From Flavobacteriia bacterium (GTDB taxonomy: Bacteria; Bacteroidota; Bacteroidia; Flavobacteriales; Flavobacteriaceae), in assembly GCA_009921175.1 (NCBI GenBank), contig RFYP01000004.1:1-42052 (forward strand): a stretch of 42,052 bases of DNA. Direction: 5' to 3'. Both the position numbers and the translations under genes were made by a program. Every line of letters begins with the position of its first letter. The stretch's first letter is position 1. Of this stretch, positions 18,761 to 29,010 are shown piece after piece. The notes below the pieces were generated by a model. It had not been told where the DNA came from, did no database searches, and was given only the letters and a program-made list of their open reading frames with translations.

Positions 18761-20101
18761 ATGCCGATCTCTACTCCAGAAATAGACACTGCCAAAGCAA
18801 CGGTGGCTTTCCATACCCTGGGCTGTAAACTCAATTTTTCGGAGACGGCAACTATCGCACGCGATTTTGACCCTAACCACTACCAACGGGTACCCTTTGA
18901 TGGACCGGCGGATGTCTATGTCATCAATACTTGTTCGGTGACCGATAATGCCGATAAGCGGTTTAAGACCTTGGTCAAAAAATGTTTAAAACACAATGCT
19001 AATGCTTTTGTGGCAGCTATTGGTTGTTATGCCCAGTTGCAGCCCCAAGCCTTGGCTGCCGTCGATGGTGTGGATTTGGTGCTGGGTGCGACCGAAAAAT
19101 TTAAACTTCCTGCCTACCTCAATGATTTGACAAAAAAAGAATCCGGGGAAGTGCACTCTTGTGAAATTGCCGCTGCAGACACCTACGAAAGTAGTTATTC
19201 CCTGGGCGACCGTACCCGGGCCTTTCTCAAAGTACAGGACGGGTGTGATTATAAATGTTCCTATTGTACTATACCCTTAGCCCGGGGTATTTCACGAAGT
19301 GATCGCCTGGACAATGTTTTGCGCAATGCGCAAAAAATAACCGAGCAAGGCATTAAAGAAATTGTGTTGACGGGGGTAAACATTGGGGACTATGGAAAAG
19401 GGGAATTTGGAAACAAAAAACACGAGCATACCTTTTTGGAACTGATTCGGGCTTTGGATGCCCTGCCCGACTTGGAACGAATCCGGATTTCGTCGATTGA
19501 ACCCAATTTACTCACCGATGAGATCATTGATTTTGTAGGTAATAGCCGTTGCTTTGTTTCGCATTTTCATATACCGCTGCAGAGTGGGAGTGATGCTATA
19601 CTAAAACGAATGCGTCGCCGCTACCTACGGGGACTTTATGTTGACCGTGTCAATGCCATCAAAAAGGCCATGCCTAATGCCTGTATCGGGGTAGATGTGA
19701 TTGTTGGCTTTCCCGGGGAAACGGAGGATTTGTTTTTGGAAACCTACCAATTTTTGGCTGCGCTACCGGTTTCTTATCTGCATGTATTCACCTATTCGGA
19801 ACGCCCCAATACCGAAGCGATACACTTGGATGGGGTAGTGCCTGCAGCTGTGCGTGCGAAGCGAAGTAAAATGCTGCGTGGACTTTCGGCCAAAAAGAAA
19901 AGAGATTTCTACCAACAGCAACTCCAAAGCAAATCTGTTGTGCTGTTTGAGGCGGCCAATAAATCAGGCTATATTACTGGATTTACGCCTAATTATGTAA
20001 AGGTGATGACCCCGTGGAATCCCGACCTGGTCAATTCCCTGCACGCTGTGCGATTGGAAAAGATAGATCCTAGTGGGGCAGTGCGGTTTAGTTGGATTTA
20101 G
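18761..20101 (+). CDS. mtaB: tRNA (N(6)-L-threonylcarbamoyladenosine(37)-C(2))-methylthiotransferase
   Basis: Radical-SAM methylthiotransferase: HTLGCKLNFSETATIARDF, VINTCSVTDNADKRF, QDGCDYKCSYCTIPLARG, GVDVIVGFPGETEDLF. Start chosen at MPISTPEIDT. Confidence 0.94.
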   Translation: MPISTPEIDTAKATVAFHTLGCKLNFSETATIARDFDPNHYQRVPFDGPADVYVINTCSVTDNADKRFKTLVKKCLKHNANAFVAAIGCYAQLQPQALAAVDGVDLVLGATEKFKLPAYLNDLTKKESGEVHSCEIAAADTYESSYSLGDRTRAFLKVQDGCDYKCSYCTIPLARGISRSDRLDNVLRNAQKITEQGIKEIVLTGVNIGDYGKGEFGNKKHEHTFLELIRALDALPDLERIRISSIEPNLLTDEIIDFVGNSRCFVSHFHIPLQSGSDAILKRMRRRYLRGLYVDRVNAIKKAMPNACIGVDVIVGFPGETEDLFLETYQFLAALPVSYLHVFTYSERPNTEAIHLDGVVPAAVRAKRSKMLRGLSAKKKRDFYQQQLQSKSVVLFEAANKSGYITGFTPNYVKVMTPWNPDLVNSLHAVRLEKIDPSGAVRFSWI

Positions 20102-20400
20102 AGCTTGATTCCTACGGGTAGGAGTGCTTTGTAGCTTTTGTGTCTACGGACAAAACCCGCGATTTTGGGTGAAGTAGGCACTACACGGAGGTTTCGTTCC
20201 GAAATGCTTTCTAAAACCGTTCGTATAAACTGCTCTTCAAATTTTTTGTTGTTGATTTCATCCGGAATGCAAAGCTTGGTTAAAAAAATTTTGCGTTCTT
20301 GTTCTGCATATTCAATCCGGGCAAGACAATTGTTAATTTTTACTTCAAATTGACGTAAAAATTCGTTGTTGGTAATGGCGAGATTATCCATAGACTGCAT
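20098..20400 (-). CDS. small GNAT-like (NATD1/YjdJ-type) acetyltransferase-domain protein
   Basis: 100 aa; NNEFLRQFEVKINNCLARIEYAEQERKIFLTKLCIPDEI...VVPTSPKIAGFVRRHKSYKALLPVG resembles short GNAT proteins of this class. Confidence 0.6.
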   Translation of the reverse strand: MQSMDNLAITNNEFLRQFEVKINNCLARIEYAEQERKIFLTKLCIPDEINNKKFEEQFIRTVLESISERNLRVVPTSPKIAGFVRRHKSYKALLPVGIKL

Positions 20401-20508
20401 TTAATCGAAATTCGAATTAGTTCACTTTAAGTAAGTATATCGCAGAAGATCTAAGGACAAGATTACAAATTTACAAAAAATACTAACTTAGACAAGATTT
20501 CTATTGCT

Positions 20509-21165
20509 TTGAAAACACAATCACTCTACCTTATGCCAGGTATGGCCGCTAGTCCAGCGATTTTTGAGTATTTGGAGTTTCCAGATACGATAGCCGTGAA
20601 GTGGTTGAGTTGGATCCCCCCCTTAACTCAAGAGTCCTTGTCAGACTACGCCTTGCGGATGTGTCAACGGATTACCGATGAACGCCCTGTGCTATTAGGG
20701 GTTTCTTTTGGTGGAGTGCTTGTTCAAGAGATGGCCCAACATCTGGATTGCAAAAAAGTCATTATTGTATCGAGCATCAAATCCCCCAATGAGTTGGCCT
20801 TGCCCATGAAATTGGCTCAAAAAACCAACGCGCATAAATTGTTGCCTACCCAATGGGTAAAAAACCTAGAAACCTTGGCTCTCTTTGTCTTTGGCGACCG
20901 TATCAAAAAACGTGTGGCCTTGTACCAAAAGTATTTATCCGAGCGGGATCCCGACTACCTCAATTGGGCCATTGATGCACTGGTGCACTGGCAGGGGGTG
21001 ACACCCACAACCGAATTGATTCATATTCACGGTAAGCAAGACACGGTTTTTCCTATCAAAAACATTCAACAACCCGTAACCCTTACCGACGGTGGTCATG
21101 CGATGATTATCAATAAAAAAACATGGTTTAACAAACAACTACCGGAACTAATTTTGGCCTCGTGA
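20509..21165 (+). CDS. alpha/beta hydrolase
   Basis: 218 aa (TTG start); nucleophile elbow LLGVSFGGVLVQEMA, HIHGKQDTVFPIKN and TDGGHAMII. Confidence 0.85.
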   Translation: MKTQSLYLMPGMAASPAIFEYLEFPDTIAVKWLSWIPPLTQESLSDYALRMCQRITDERPVLLGVSFGGVLVQEMAQHLDCKKVIIVSSIKSPNELALPMKLAQKTNAHKLLPTQWVKNLETLALFVFGDRIKKRVALYQKYLSERDPDYLNWAIDALVHWQGVTPTTELIHIHGKQDTVFPIKNIQQPVTLTDGGHAMIINKKTWFNKQLPELILAS

Positions 21166-21201
21166 ACATTGCTTTTGTAACATTTTTATAATTTAGTAAC
21201 A

Positions 21202-22107
21202 ATGAAACAGCTCTCTATTTTTTTTGTTGCCCTAATCCTGATCGTATTCATCACCGGTTCTAAAAAAGAATTGACCACGGTGTATAAAAGTTTTACTATT
21301 GACAATCCCTACAAAGTTTATGCATTGAGTTTGCCCGATAGCCTTGCCTTTGCTGGGGAACTTGTTCCGCTTGACAAACCGGATGTACGTGAGCGTCTTG
21401 ATCGGGAGTTGTTGGTCAACACCTATTGGCAATCCAATATGATGTTGTTGATGAAACGGGCCAATAAATATTTTCCAACCATAGAACCCATCCTCAAAGA
21501 AGAGGGTATCCCCGATGATTTTAAATATCTTGCGGTCATCGAAAGCGGTTTGGAGCAGGCACGTTCTTACAAAGGGGCCTCGGGATTTTGGCAAATAATG
21601 AAAACAACAGGTCGCGAAATGGGCTTGGAAATCAACAGCAATGTCGATGAGCGTTACCACATTGCCAAGGCTACCCGTGTGGCTTGTAAATATTTGAACA
21701 GGGCATATAAAAAATTTGGCAATTGGACCTTGGCAGCCGCTTCGTACAACAGAGGGGTGGCCGGTATCAATCGAAATCTCATTAGACAGGGAGTGAATGA
21801 CTATTACGATTTGTACCTGGGTGAAGAAACCCGCCGCTATGTATTTAGGATTTTGGCGGTTAAGGATATCATGGAAAACCCTCAAAAATATGGATATGTG
21901 TTTGAGGATGATGATTTATACAACCACCCTGAAGTAAAAACAGTGGGCTTGGATACAGCGATTACCAATATTTCGCAATTTGCCAAACAGATGGGGGTAA
22001 ACTATAAAGAACTTAAGCTACACAATCCGTGGTTGATGCAAAATCACCTCAACAACAAGTCTAGAAAATATTATGAAATAGATCTCCCTACAGTTTCGGG
22101 CGATTAA
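21202..22107 (+). CDS. lytic transglycosylase (MltD/Slt-like)
   Basis: 301 aa; EGIPDDFKYLAVIESGLEQARSYKGASGFWQIMKTTGREMGLEIN...AAASYNRGVAGI. Confidence 0.92.
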   Translation: MKQLSIFFVALILIVFITGSKKELTTVYKSFTIDNPYKVYALSLPDSLAFAGELVPLDKPDVRERLDRELLVNTYWQSNMMLLMKRANKYFPTIEPILKEEGIPDDFKYLAVIESGLEQARSYKGASGFWQIMKTTGREMGLEINSNVDERYHIAKATRVACKYLNRAYKKFGNWTLAAASYNRGVAGINRNLIRQGVNDYYDLYLGEETRRYVFRILAVKDIMENPQKYGYVFEDDDLYNHPEVKTVGLDTAITNISQFAKQMGVNYKELKLHNPWLMQNHLNNKSRKYYEIDLPTVSGD

Positions 22108-22619
22108 ATTTTTTTCATCTGCTGCTGCAACATTTTCATCTGGCCGGCTAGCATCCCGTGTTTATCGAGTTTTTTGGCCTCAGCGAGCAAAATAGTTGCT
22201 TCACGTTTCCGTCTTTTTTGTATCAATATACCTGCCAAGCTCATTTTGGCCATGGCCAAGTCATGGCCCATCGACAAACCTAATTGAATAGCTTTTTTAA
22301 AGTGCTTTTCGGCCTGGGTAAGATTGGATTGCGACTGAATGATGCCGTGCAGGTAGTGAAAGTAGCCTTGCTGTTTGCGTACCAGCGCACTTTCGGGATT
22401 GGAGATGCGCCCCAACCATTTTGCAGTTCCTTCAAAATCTTGTTTGCGCAGGCGTAAAAATGCCATGACGATTAACTCATTTTTAAAATAAAGCAACACA
22501 AACATTCCGGCCAGCAGGGTCAAAAATATGCCGTTGCCTATTTCACCATCATAAAATTGGTAGCTACCGTAGCCCAAAGAGGCTATTGCTAAAATGAGTT
22601 TAATGATTTTTGGAAACAT
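22104..22619 (-). CDS. membrane-anchored TPR-like protein (hypothetical)
   Basis: Start at MFPKII; two N-terminal TM segments followed by TPR-like helices (QAEKHFKKAIQLGLSMGHDLAMAKMSLAGILI). Confidence 0.75.
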   Translation of the reverse strand: MFPKIIKLILAIASLGYGSYQFYDGEIGNGIFLTLLAGMFVLLYFKNELIVMAFLRLRKQDFEGTAKWLGRISNPESALVRKQQGYFHYLHGIIQSQSNLTQAEKHFKKAIQLGLSMGHDLAMAKMSLAGILIQKRRKREATILLAEAKKLDKHGMLAGQMKMLQQQMKKI

Positions 22620-22672
22620 GAAAAAACTTTTTAACAAAGGTAAAAAAACACGCGGTATAGTTTATAAAACGT

Positions 22673-22703
22673 TTTGTAAAAGTGAAAAGTTATTCTATAT
22701 TTG
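22673..22703 (+). promoter_or_regulatory. Bacteroidota promoter: TTTG-N19-TATATTTG upstream of rpmH
   Basis: TTTG at 22673-22676 and TATATTTG at 22696-22703, 19-nt spacing, matches the sigma-ABfr consensus TTTG / TAnnTTTG. Confidence 0.75.
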
Positions 22704-22751
22704 CACCGCTTTAGGAACGGTTATGTTCCTTTTTTTGAACAATAGTTTGAT

Positions 22752-22910
22752 ATGAAAAGAACCTTTCAGCCTTCAAAGAGAAAACGCCGCAACAAACACG
22801 GCTTCCGTGAGCGTATGGCGTCTGCCAATGGTCGTAGAGTATTGGCCAGTCGACGTGCTAAAAACAGAAAAAAACTAACCGTTTCCTCTGAACCCCAACA
22901 CAAAAAATAG
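22752..22910 (+). CDS. rpmH: 50S ribosomal protein L34
   Basis: Manual translation [52 protein letters not shown]; 52 aa, below the ORF-track length cutoff. Confidence 0.98.
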   Translation: MKRTFQPSKRKRRNKHGFRERMASANGRRVLASRRAKNRKKLTVSSEPQHKK

Positions 22911-22936
22911 ATGACGCAAATTGCATTCGCTATAAT

Positions 22937-22971
22937 AGGTGTTACTTTTTTGAAAGTAGCACCTTTTTTTT
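22937..22971 (+). terminator. Rho-independent terminator downstream of rpmH
   Basis: AGGTGTTACTTT-ttt-GAAAGTAGCACCTTTTTTTT, long stem plus U-tract. Confidence 0.85.
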
Positions 22972-23004
22972 ATCTTATAACCCACTATACAGAAGATTGA
23001 TTTT

Positions 23005-25854
23005 ATGCCAAAGCAAACCCACCTTAAGCGTATTTTAATTATTGGATCCGGACCCATCATTATTGGTCAGGCTTGTGAATTTGATTATTCTGGTTCTCAG
23101 GCCCTGCGGTCGCTCCGTGAAGACGGCATCGAAACCATTTTGATCAATTCCAACCCAGCGACCATCATGACCGACCCCTCTATGGCCGATCATATTTATT
23201 TAAAACCGCTTAAGACCAAGTCCATTATTGAAATTCTTAAAAAACACAAAGTCGATGCTGTACTGCCTACAATGGGAGGACAAACAGCCCTTAATTTGTG
23301 TATCGAAGCCAATGATAAAGGAATATGGGAAGATTTTGGTGTAGAAATTATCGGGGTTGACATCGATGCCATTCAAATCACCGAAGACCGTGAAAAGTTT
23401 AAGCAATTACTTAAAAAAATTAACATCCCAGTGGCGCCGGCAGAGACGGCTACCTCGTTTTTAAAAGGAAAAGAAATTGCCCAAAAATTTGGTTTTCCCT
23501 TGGTGATTCGTCCCTCATTTACCTTGGGCGGTACCGGAGCTTCTTTTGTCCATTCGGCAGATGATTTTGAAGAATTGCTCACCCGTGGTTTAGAAGCATC
23601 TCCCATCCATGAAGTATTGATCGACAAAGCCTTGTTGGGCTGGAAAGAATACGAATTGGAGTTGCTGCGGGACAAAAATGACAATGTGGTGATCATTTGT
23701 ACCATCGAAAACATGGACCCCATGGGCATCCATACCGGAGACTCGATCACCGTGGCTCCCGCCATGACACTTTCTGACACGGCTTTTCAACGTATGCGAG
23801 ACATGGCCATCAAGATGATGCGCAGTATCGGTGATTTTTCGGGGGGTTGTAATGTGCAGTTTGCCGTGAGCCCTGATGAAAAAGAAGACATCATCGCCAT
23901 CGAAATCAATCCGCGTGTATCTCGCTCCTCGGCCTTGGCCTCCAAAGCATCGGGTTACCCCATTGCAAAAGTAGCCTCTAAGTTGGCTATCGGTTATACC
24001 CTCGATGAACTCAACAATCAAATTACTCAATCTACTTCGGCCTTGTTTGAACCTACGCTGGACTACGTTATTGTTAAAATTCCCCGATGGAATTTTGATA
24101 AATTCGAAGGTTCAGACCGTACTTTAGGCTTGCAAATGAAATCCGTCGGGGAGGTAATGGGGATCGGACGCTCTTTCCAGGAAGCCCTTCATAAAGCAAC
24201 CCAATCGCTCGAAATCAAACGCAATGGATTGGGAGCCGATGGTAAAGGCTATACCGATTATGAGCAAATTATCGACAAACTGACCCACGCCAGTTGGGAC
24301 CGTGTTTTTGTCATTTATGACGCCATTCAAATGGGTATCCCCCTTAGCCGAATTCACCAGATCACCAAAATTGATATGTGGTTCTTAAAACAATACGAAG
24401 AATTGTATCAATTGGAGAAAAAAATCAGCACCTACCAAATCGACACCTTACCCACAGCCCTGATGCTCGAAGCCAAACAAAAAGGCTTTGCCGACCGACA
24501 AATCGCCCATATGCTCGATTGCTTGGAAAGCCAAGTCAACAGTAAAAGAGCCGAAATGGGCGTCGAGCGGGTCTATAAGTTAGTCGATACCTGCGCGGCA
24601 GAATTTGCGGCCCAAACACCCTATTATTACTCGACTTTTGAAGAAAAAATGCAGTTGGAAGGTGGAACGCCTTACAGCGAAAATGAAAGCCAGGTAACCG
24701 ATAAAAAGAAAATCGTTGTCTTGGGCTCCGGACCCAACCGTATCGGTCAGGGGATAGAGTTTGATTATTGTTGTGTACACGGGGTACTCGCTGCCAGCGA
24801 ATGTGGCTACGAAACCATCATGATCAATTGTAATCCCGAAACGGTATCAACCGATTTTGACACGGCCGATAAATTGTATTTTGAACCCGTTTTTTGGGAG
24901 CACATTTACGACATTATCCGCCACGAAAAACCGGAGGGTGTGATTGTGCAACTAGGTGGGCAGACCGCCCTCAAACTGGCCGAAAAACTAGATCGCTATG
25001 GAATCAAAATCATAGGAACCAGTTTTGCTTCTCTGGATTTGGCGGAAGATCGCGGGAGTTTTTCGACCTTGCTCAAGGACAACGGAATTCCCTATCCAGA
25101 ATTTGGTGTGGCCGAAACGGCCGAGCAAGCACTGGCTCTGGCCGATGAATTGGACTTTCCCATTTTGGTGCGCCCCTCCTATGTGTTGGGCGGACAGGGG
25201 ATGAAAATTGTCATCAACAAAGAAGAATTGGAAACCCATGTAGTGGATTTGCTCCGAAAAATCCCCAACAACAAACTCTTGTTGGATCATTACCTAGACG
25301 GAGCTATCGAAGCCGAAGCTGATGCCATTTGTGATGGAGAAGAGGTGTATATCATTGGAATCATGGAGCATATCGAACCCTGTGGTATCCATTCGGGTGA
25401 TTCCAATGCAACTTTACCGGCCTTTAACCTAGGACATTTTGTGCTTCAACAAATTGTGGATCATACCAAAAAAATCGCCTTGGCCCTCAAAACACAAGGC
25501 TTAATCAATATACAGTTTGCCATCAAAGACGATCAAGTCTATATAATTGAAGCCAACCCCAGGGCTTCGCGTACGGTACCGTTTATTGCCAAGGCCTATA
25601 ACGAACCCTATGTCAACTATGCCACCAAGGTGATGCTTGGAACCCATAAGGTTAGCGACTTTACCTTTAATCCGCAGTTAGAAGGCTTTGCGATTAAGCA
25701 GCCCGTATTTTCATTTAACAAATTCCCCAATGTAAACAAACAGTTGGGCCCCGAAATGAAAAGTACCGGAGAGAGCATATTGTTTGTAGATAGTCTTAAA
25801 GACGATGAATTTTACAACCTCTATGCTCGTCGGAAAATGTACCTGACCAAATAA
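23005..25854 (+). CDS. carB: carbamoyl-phosphate synthase large subunit
   Basis: 949 aa; duplicated ATP-grasp halves: LIIGSGPIIIGQACEFDYSGSQA and VLGSGPNRIGQGIEFDYCCVHG; SFTLGGTGASF / SYVLGGQGMKIV. Confidence 0.97.
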   Translation: MPKQTHLKRILIIGSGPIIIGQACEFDYSGSQALRSLREDGIETILINSNPATIMTDPSMADHIYLKPLKTKSIIEILKKHKVDAVLPTMGGQTALNLCIEANDKGIWEDFGVEIIGVDIDAIQITEDREKFKQLLKKINIPVAPAETATSFLKGKEIAQKFGFPLVIRPSFTLGGTGASFVHSADDFEELLTRGLEASPIHEVLIDKALLGWKEYELELLRDKNDNVVIICTIENMDPMGIHTGDSITVAPAMTLSDTAFQRMRDMAIKMMRSIGDFSGGCNVQFAVSPDEKEDIIAIEINPRVSRSSALASKASGYPIAKVASKLAIGYTLDELNNQITQSTSALFEPTLDYVIVKIPRWNFDKFEGSDRTLGLQMKSVGEVMGIGRSFQEALHKATQSLEIKRNGLGADGKGYTDYEQIIDKLTHASWDRVFVIYDAIQMGIPLSRIHQITKIDMWFLKQYEELYQLEKKISTYQIDTLPTALMLEAKQKGFADRQIAHMLDCLESQVNSKRAEMGVERVYKLVDTCAAEFAAQTPYYYSTFEEKMQLEGGTPYSENESQVTDKKKIVVLGSGPNRIGQGIEFDYCCVHGVLAASECGYETIMINCNPETVSTDFDTADKLYFEPVFWEHIYDIIRHEKPEGVIVQLGGQTALKLAEKLDRYGIKIIGTSFASLDLAEDRGSFSTLLKDNGIPYPEFGVAETAEQALALADELDFPILVRPSYVLGGQGMKIVINKEELETHVVDLLRKIPNNKLLLDHYLDGAIEAEADAICDGEEVYIIGIMEHIEPCGIHSGDSNATLPAFNLGHFVLQQIVDHTKKIALALKTQGLINIQFAIKDDQVYIIEANPRASRTVPFIAKAYNEPYVNYATKVMLGTHKVSDFTFNPQLEGFAIKQPVFSFNKFPNVNKQLGPEMKSTGESILFVDSLKDDEFYNLYARRKMYLTK

Positions 25855-25857
25855 GCG

Positions 25858-26628
25858 TTAGAAACAAATCTTAAACTGGTTACTTTTGGTGTCAAAAGCG
25901 ACCAATTCTTGCGGGAATAGCTGCCGCATAATCGGATCTTGGGCCAATACTTTTGGAGTACCAAAAAAGGCTTTTCCCTCGTGTAACAATAAGAGATGTG
26001 TACACAAAAGCAAGGCATGATTGATTTCGTGCGTAGCGAATAAAAGGGTCTTATTTTGTTCCAGCGCGATGGTTTTTAACAGTCTAAAAACCTCGGCTTT
26101 ATGGTGCAAATCCAGATGATTGGTCGGTTCGTCAAGCAAAATCAATTCGGTTTGTTGGGCCAAGGCCCGACCGATTAGGATTTTTTGCAATTGCCCGTCA
26201 CTAAGGGTGTTGATTAGTTGGTTGACCAAGTTTTCCATTCCGATTTTTTCAATCACCTCCTTAAGAATGGTTTTATCCGTAGGACTGAGTTTTCCATACC
26301 ATCCATTATGGGGGTGACGGCCCAGGCGGAGGATGTCCCATCCGGTCAATATGCCTGAAAAATTGCGACTTGTCGTGACTACACTTAACAATTGTGCACG
26401 CTCTGAGACCGAATAGTCCGATAAAGATTTTCCTTTGACATACAATTCACCCTTGAGTTTGGGGAGCAAAAGCGCAAGGGTTTTTAATAGGGTAGACTTA
26501 CCACTGCCGTTGCGTCCAATGATGCCAAGGATACTCCCGGCTGGAAGCTGAAACGAAACCTCTTCGGTTACTTTAACCGTATTTTTTCCTGCGGTATAGC
26601 CCGTGGTTAGATTTTCTACTGCAAACAT
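25858..26628 (-). CDS. btuD: ABC transporter ATP-binding protein, probable cobalamin importer
   Basis: 256 aa; Walker A GIIGRNGSGKSTLLKTLA, signature LSDGQLQKILIGRAL, LILLDEPTNHLD; FecE/BtuD class; B12 assignment from the adjacent riboswitch. Confidence 0.85.
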   Translation of the reverse strand: MFAVENLTTGYTAGKNTVKVTEEVSFQLPAGSILGIIGRNGSGKSTLLKTLALLLPKLKGELYVKGKSLSDYSVSERAQLLSVVTTSRNFSGILTGWDILRLGRHPHNGWYGKLSPTDKTILKEVIEKIGMENLVNQLINTLSDGQLQKILIGRALAQQTELILLDEPTNHLDLHHKAEVFRLLKTIALEQNKTLLFATHEINHALLLCTHLLLLHEGKAFFGTPKVLAQDPIMRQLFPQELVAFDTKSNQFKICF

Positions 26629-26629
26629 C

Positions 26630-27661
26630 CTACATCAATATTTTTCGTTTACTTAAAATCAAAGAGACCAGTATAGGTGCGCCAATCAAAGAGGTAACTC
26701 CGTTGATGGGGAGGGTGCCTTCAAATCCCGGAAGTTGGGAAAGGGTATCACAAAGTAACAACAGTGTACCGCCCGTCATGAGTACTGCTGGAATCAAGAT
26801 ACGGTGATCGCCTGTAGGAATGAGCAGGCGAACCAAGTGGGGTACCGCCAATCCAACAAAACCTATGGGACCGGCAAAGGCCGTACTTGCACCGGCCAAA
26901 AGACTGGTGATGACCAACAAAAGGGTGCGGTTTTTTTTGACAGCAACCCCCATGCTTTTGGCATAGGACTCCCCCATAAGCAGTCCGTTAAGGGATTTAC
27001 TCAGCCACAGGGCTCCACCACTTCCCAATGCCACAAAAGCGATCATATAGTTTAATTCTGTAGGATTGATATTTCCCAGGCTGCCGTAGGTCCAAAATAC
27101 ATAGCGTTGGAGGGCTTCGGCCGATGAAAAATTACTAAGTATAGTTACGATGGCCGCGGTAAAACTCCCCAGCATTAGCCCTACAATCAACAAACCCATG
27201 ACGTCTTTTAGCCGAAGGGCAACGGTTAGGATGATTCCAAAAACTACAGCACTACCAGCACTTGAGGCCAAAATGATACTTAGACTCGATAAATTTTGAA
27301 AGGCCACGCCTCCCAAAAAAATACTGCTTCCAAAAAACAAAACCGCCACGCCAAGACTCGCTCCCGAGCTAATCCCCAATACAAAAGGACCCGCCAATGG
27401 ATTTCTAAAAAAAGTTTGCATAATCAAACCCGATAGGGCCAAACTGCCTCCAACGGTCAAGGCAGCAAATGCCTTGGGTAATCGGTAGTCCACTAATATA
27501 TAAAAGGCACTCGAATCGGTTGATTGTCCGCTGATGACTTTCCAAATACTTTCAAAAGGAATGATAACCGAGCCCAAGGATAGATTGAGGATAAAGGCCA
27601 ACACAAAATTGAAGCCCAAAATCATCAAGCCAAAACTAAATCGTGGTCGTTTATTCGTCAT
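26630..27661 (-). CDS. btuC: FecCD/BtuC-family ABC transporter permease
   Basis: 343 aa polytopic; YRLPKAFAALTVGGSLALSGLIMQTFFRNPLAGPFVLGISSGASLG; FAGPIGFVGLAVPHLVRLLI. Confidence 0.9.
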   Translation of the reverse strand: MTNKRPRFSFGLMILGFNFVLAFILNLSLGSVIIPFESIWKVISGQSTDSSAFYILVDYRLPKAFAALTVGGSLALSGLIMQTFFRNPLAGPFVLGISSGASLGVAVLFFGSSIFLGGVAFQNLSSLSIILASSAGSAVVFGIILTVALRLKDVMGLLIVGLMLGSFTAAIVTILSNFSSAEALQRYVFWTYGSLGNINPTELNYMIAFVALGSGGALWLSKSLNGLLMGESYAKSMGVAVKKNRTLLLVITSLLAGASTAFAGPIGFVGLAVPHLVRLLIPTGDHRILIPAVLMTGGTLLLLCDTLSQLPGFEGTLPINGVTSLIGAPILVSLILSKRKILM

Positions 27662-28772
27662 CTAACGGTTTAAAATAATAGGGGGTATAGGCGTCTATCA
27701 CCCCAGGATGAATCCAATATACGATATCTTTAAGGAGTAGATGAGGCTGATAGGGGCCGGTTTCAAAAAAAAGGGTTCCCCCACTGGGGCCTAAACTTTT
27801 GTTATAGGTGTATATTTTTTGATGGGCAAAAGCTTCGAATCGTTGGTAGAGGTTTCCATCATTTTTCAATTGTGGGTAGGAGGTGTAATGCGCAGGGGCA
27901 AACCAAAAATCGGCATTTTGTGCTTTTAGTAAAACCTGCTCGGCACTACTGCTTATACTTCCAGTGATTTCGGTGTCTTTCCACAAATAATCGGCTTTGG
28001 CGTCTTTAAATAGTTGTCCCAGATAGCTCCCGCCGCCCGGTAGATACCATACGTCTTGGTAAATGGCCCCTGCCATAACGGTTGGTCTTGTTTTTAGGGT
28101 GTCTAATTGTTTTTGAAGGGAGTTGTATTCAGAAGCAATGGTCTTAAAAAGAGAATCTGCTAGATTTTCTTTTTGGAAAAAAGGGGCAAAAAACCTAATC
28201 CACTCTGCACGCCCCAGGGGATGTCTTTCTGTCCAATCGGCAATCCATAAGACAGGTATCCCTGCTTTTTTGAGTTGTTCTAGGGCGTTGTGGTTGTCCG
28301 AAACACCAAAACCAAAAAATACATCGGGTTTCAATTGTAAGATCCGTTCGACATCCAATTGTTGGTTGTTACCAATCGCGGCAATTTTGTTTTGCTCAAG
28401 GCTGTTGCGAAAATGGGCATTGGAAACAAACTGAGGTTGAGGAAACCCGACAATAGCCTCCACTTGACCCAACAGTTCTAAAGCCGTCACCTGTGGGGTA
28501 GCGGTGACCACGATACGGCTAAGAGGTTTACGTATTATTTGGGTATAGCTACTGGAGTCTTTCGGTGCTTGGGTATTTGGGGATAAGAGTAAATAGCGGT
28601 ATTGAAGCGTACTGTTGGGCCAAGGATTTTTGACCGCTAGAACGGTGCCTTCAGCGGTTTTTTCTATAGAAAAGTTTTGGGCATAGGCGTTTGAGTTTGT
28701 TGTGGTTGCCGATTGGTTTTCGGCACAGGCATAACAAAAAAGAAGAAGAATAAAAGTGAGGTATTTGTGCAT
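27651..28772 (-). CDS. btuF: periplasmic/lipoprotein cobalamin-binding protein (BtuF-like)
   Basis: 373 aa; lipobox FCYAC; KPLSRIVVTATPQVTALELLGQVEAIVGFPQP, LKPDVFFGFG, VWYLPGGGSYLGQLFKDAKADYLW. Confidence 0.85.
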   Translation of the reverse strand: MHKYLTFILLLFCYACAENQSATTTNSNAYAQNFSIEKTAEGTVLAVKNPWPNSTLQYRYLLLSPNTQAPKDSSSYTQIIRKPLSRIVVTATPQVTALELLGQVEAIVGFPQPQFVSNAHFRNSLEQNKIAAIGNNQQLDVERILQLKPDVFFGFGVSDNHNALEQLKKAGIPVLWIADWTERHPLGRAEWIRFFAPFFQKENLADSLFKTIASEYNSLQKQLDTLKTRPTVMAGAIYQDVWYLPGGGSYLGQLFKDAKADYLWKDTEITGSISSSAEQVLLKAQNADFWFAPAHYTSYPQLKNDGNLYQRFEAFAHQKIYTYNKSLGPSGGTLFFETGPYQPHLLLKDIVYWIHPGVIDAYTPYYFKPLDDE

Positions 28773-28845
28773 AAGTTTTTTGGGGGATAAAAAATTAGGT
28801 TGCTCTGGATGTGTTTTGCAACTAAAGTAGTAATTTTAGCCAAGA

Positions 28846-29010
28846 GCTAAGGTTCTTTGTAGTGAAGATTAATAGGGAATGGGGTGAAAAACCCGAGCTG
28901 TTCCCGCAACTGTAAGTTTCATTCGAGCAATCGGATACTTCTTTAATACCGCTGCCACTGTTCACACGGGAAGGCCTAAAGAAGATACAAGCCAGGAGAC
29001 CTGCCTTAGC
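28846..29010 (+). ncRNA. cobalamin (B12) riboswitch
   Basis: Conserved cores AATAGGGAAT...CTGTTCCCGCAACTGTAAG...GCCACTG...GGGAAGGC...AGCCAGGAGACCTGCC (B12 box); P1 closing stem GCTAAGG (28846-28852) / CCTTAGC (29004-29010). Confidence 0.95.

Noticed and set aside
21232-21885. 217-aa minus-strand ORF opposite the lytic transglycosylase
   Set aside because: Fully antisense to a clearly coding gene with conserved catalytic motifs; no domain recognised.
23590-24030. 146-aa minus-strand ORF inside carB
   Set aside because: Antisense to the carB ATP-grasp domain; repetitive His/Gly/Asp-rich translation typical of a shadow frame.
28799-28823. GTTGC...GCAAC inverted repeat upstream of btuF
   Set aside because: Only 5-bp arms with a long loop; not above chance in AT-rich intergenic DNA.
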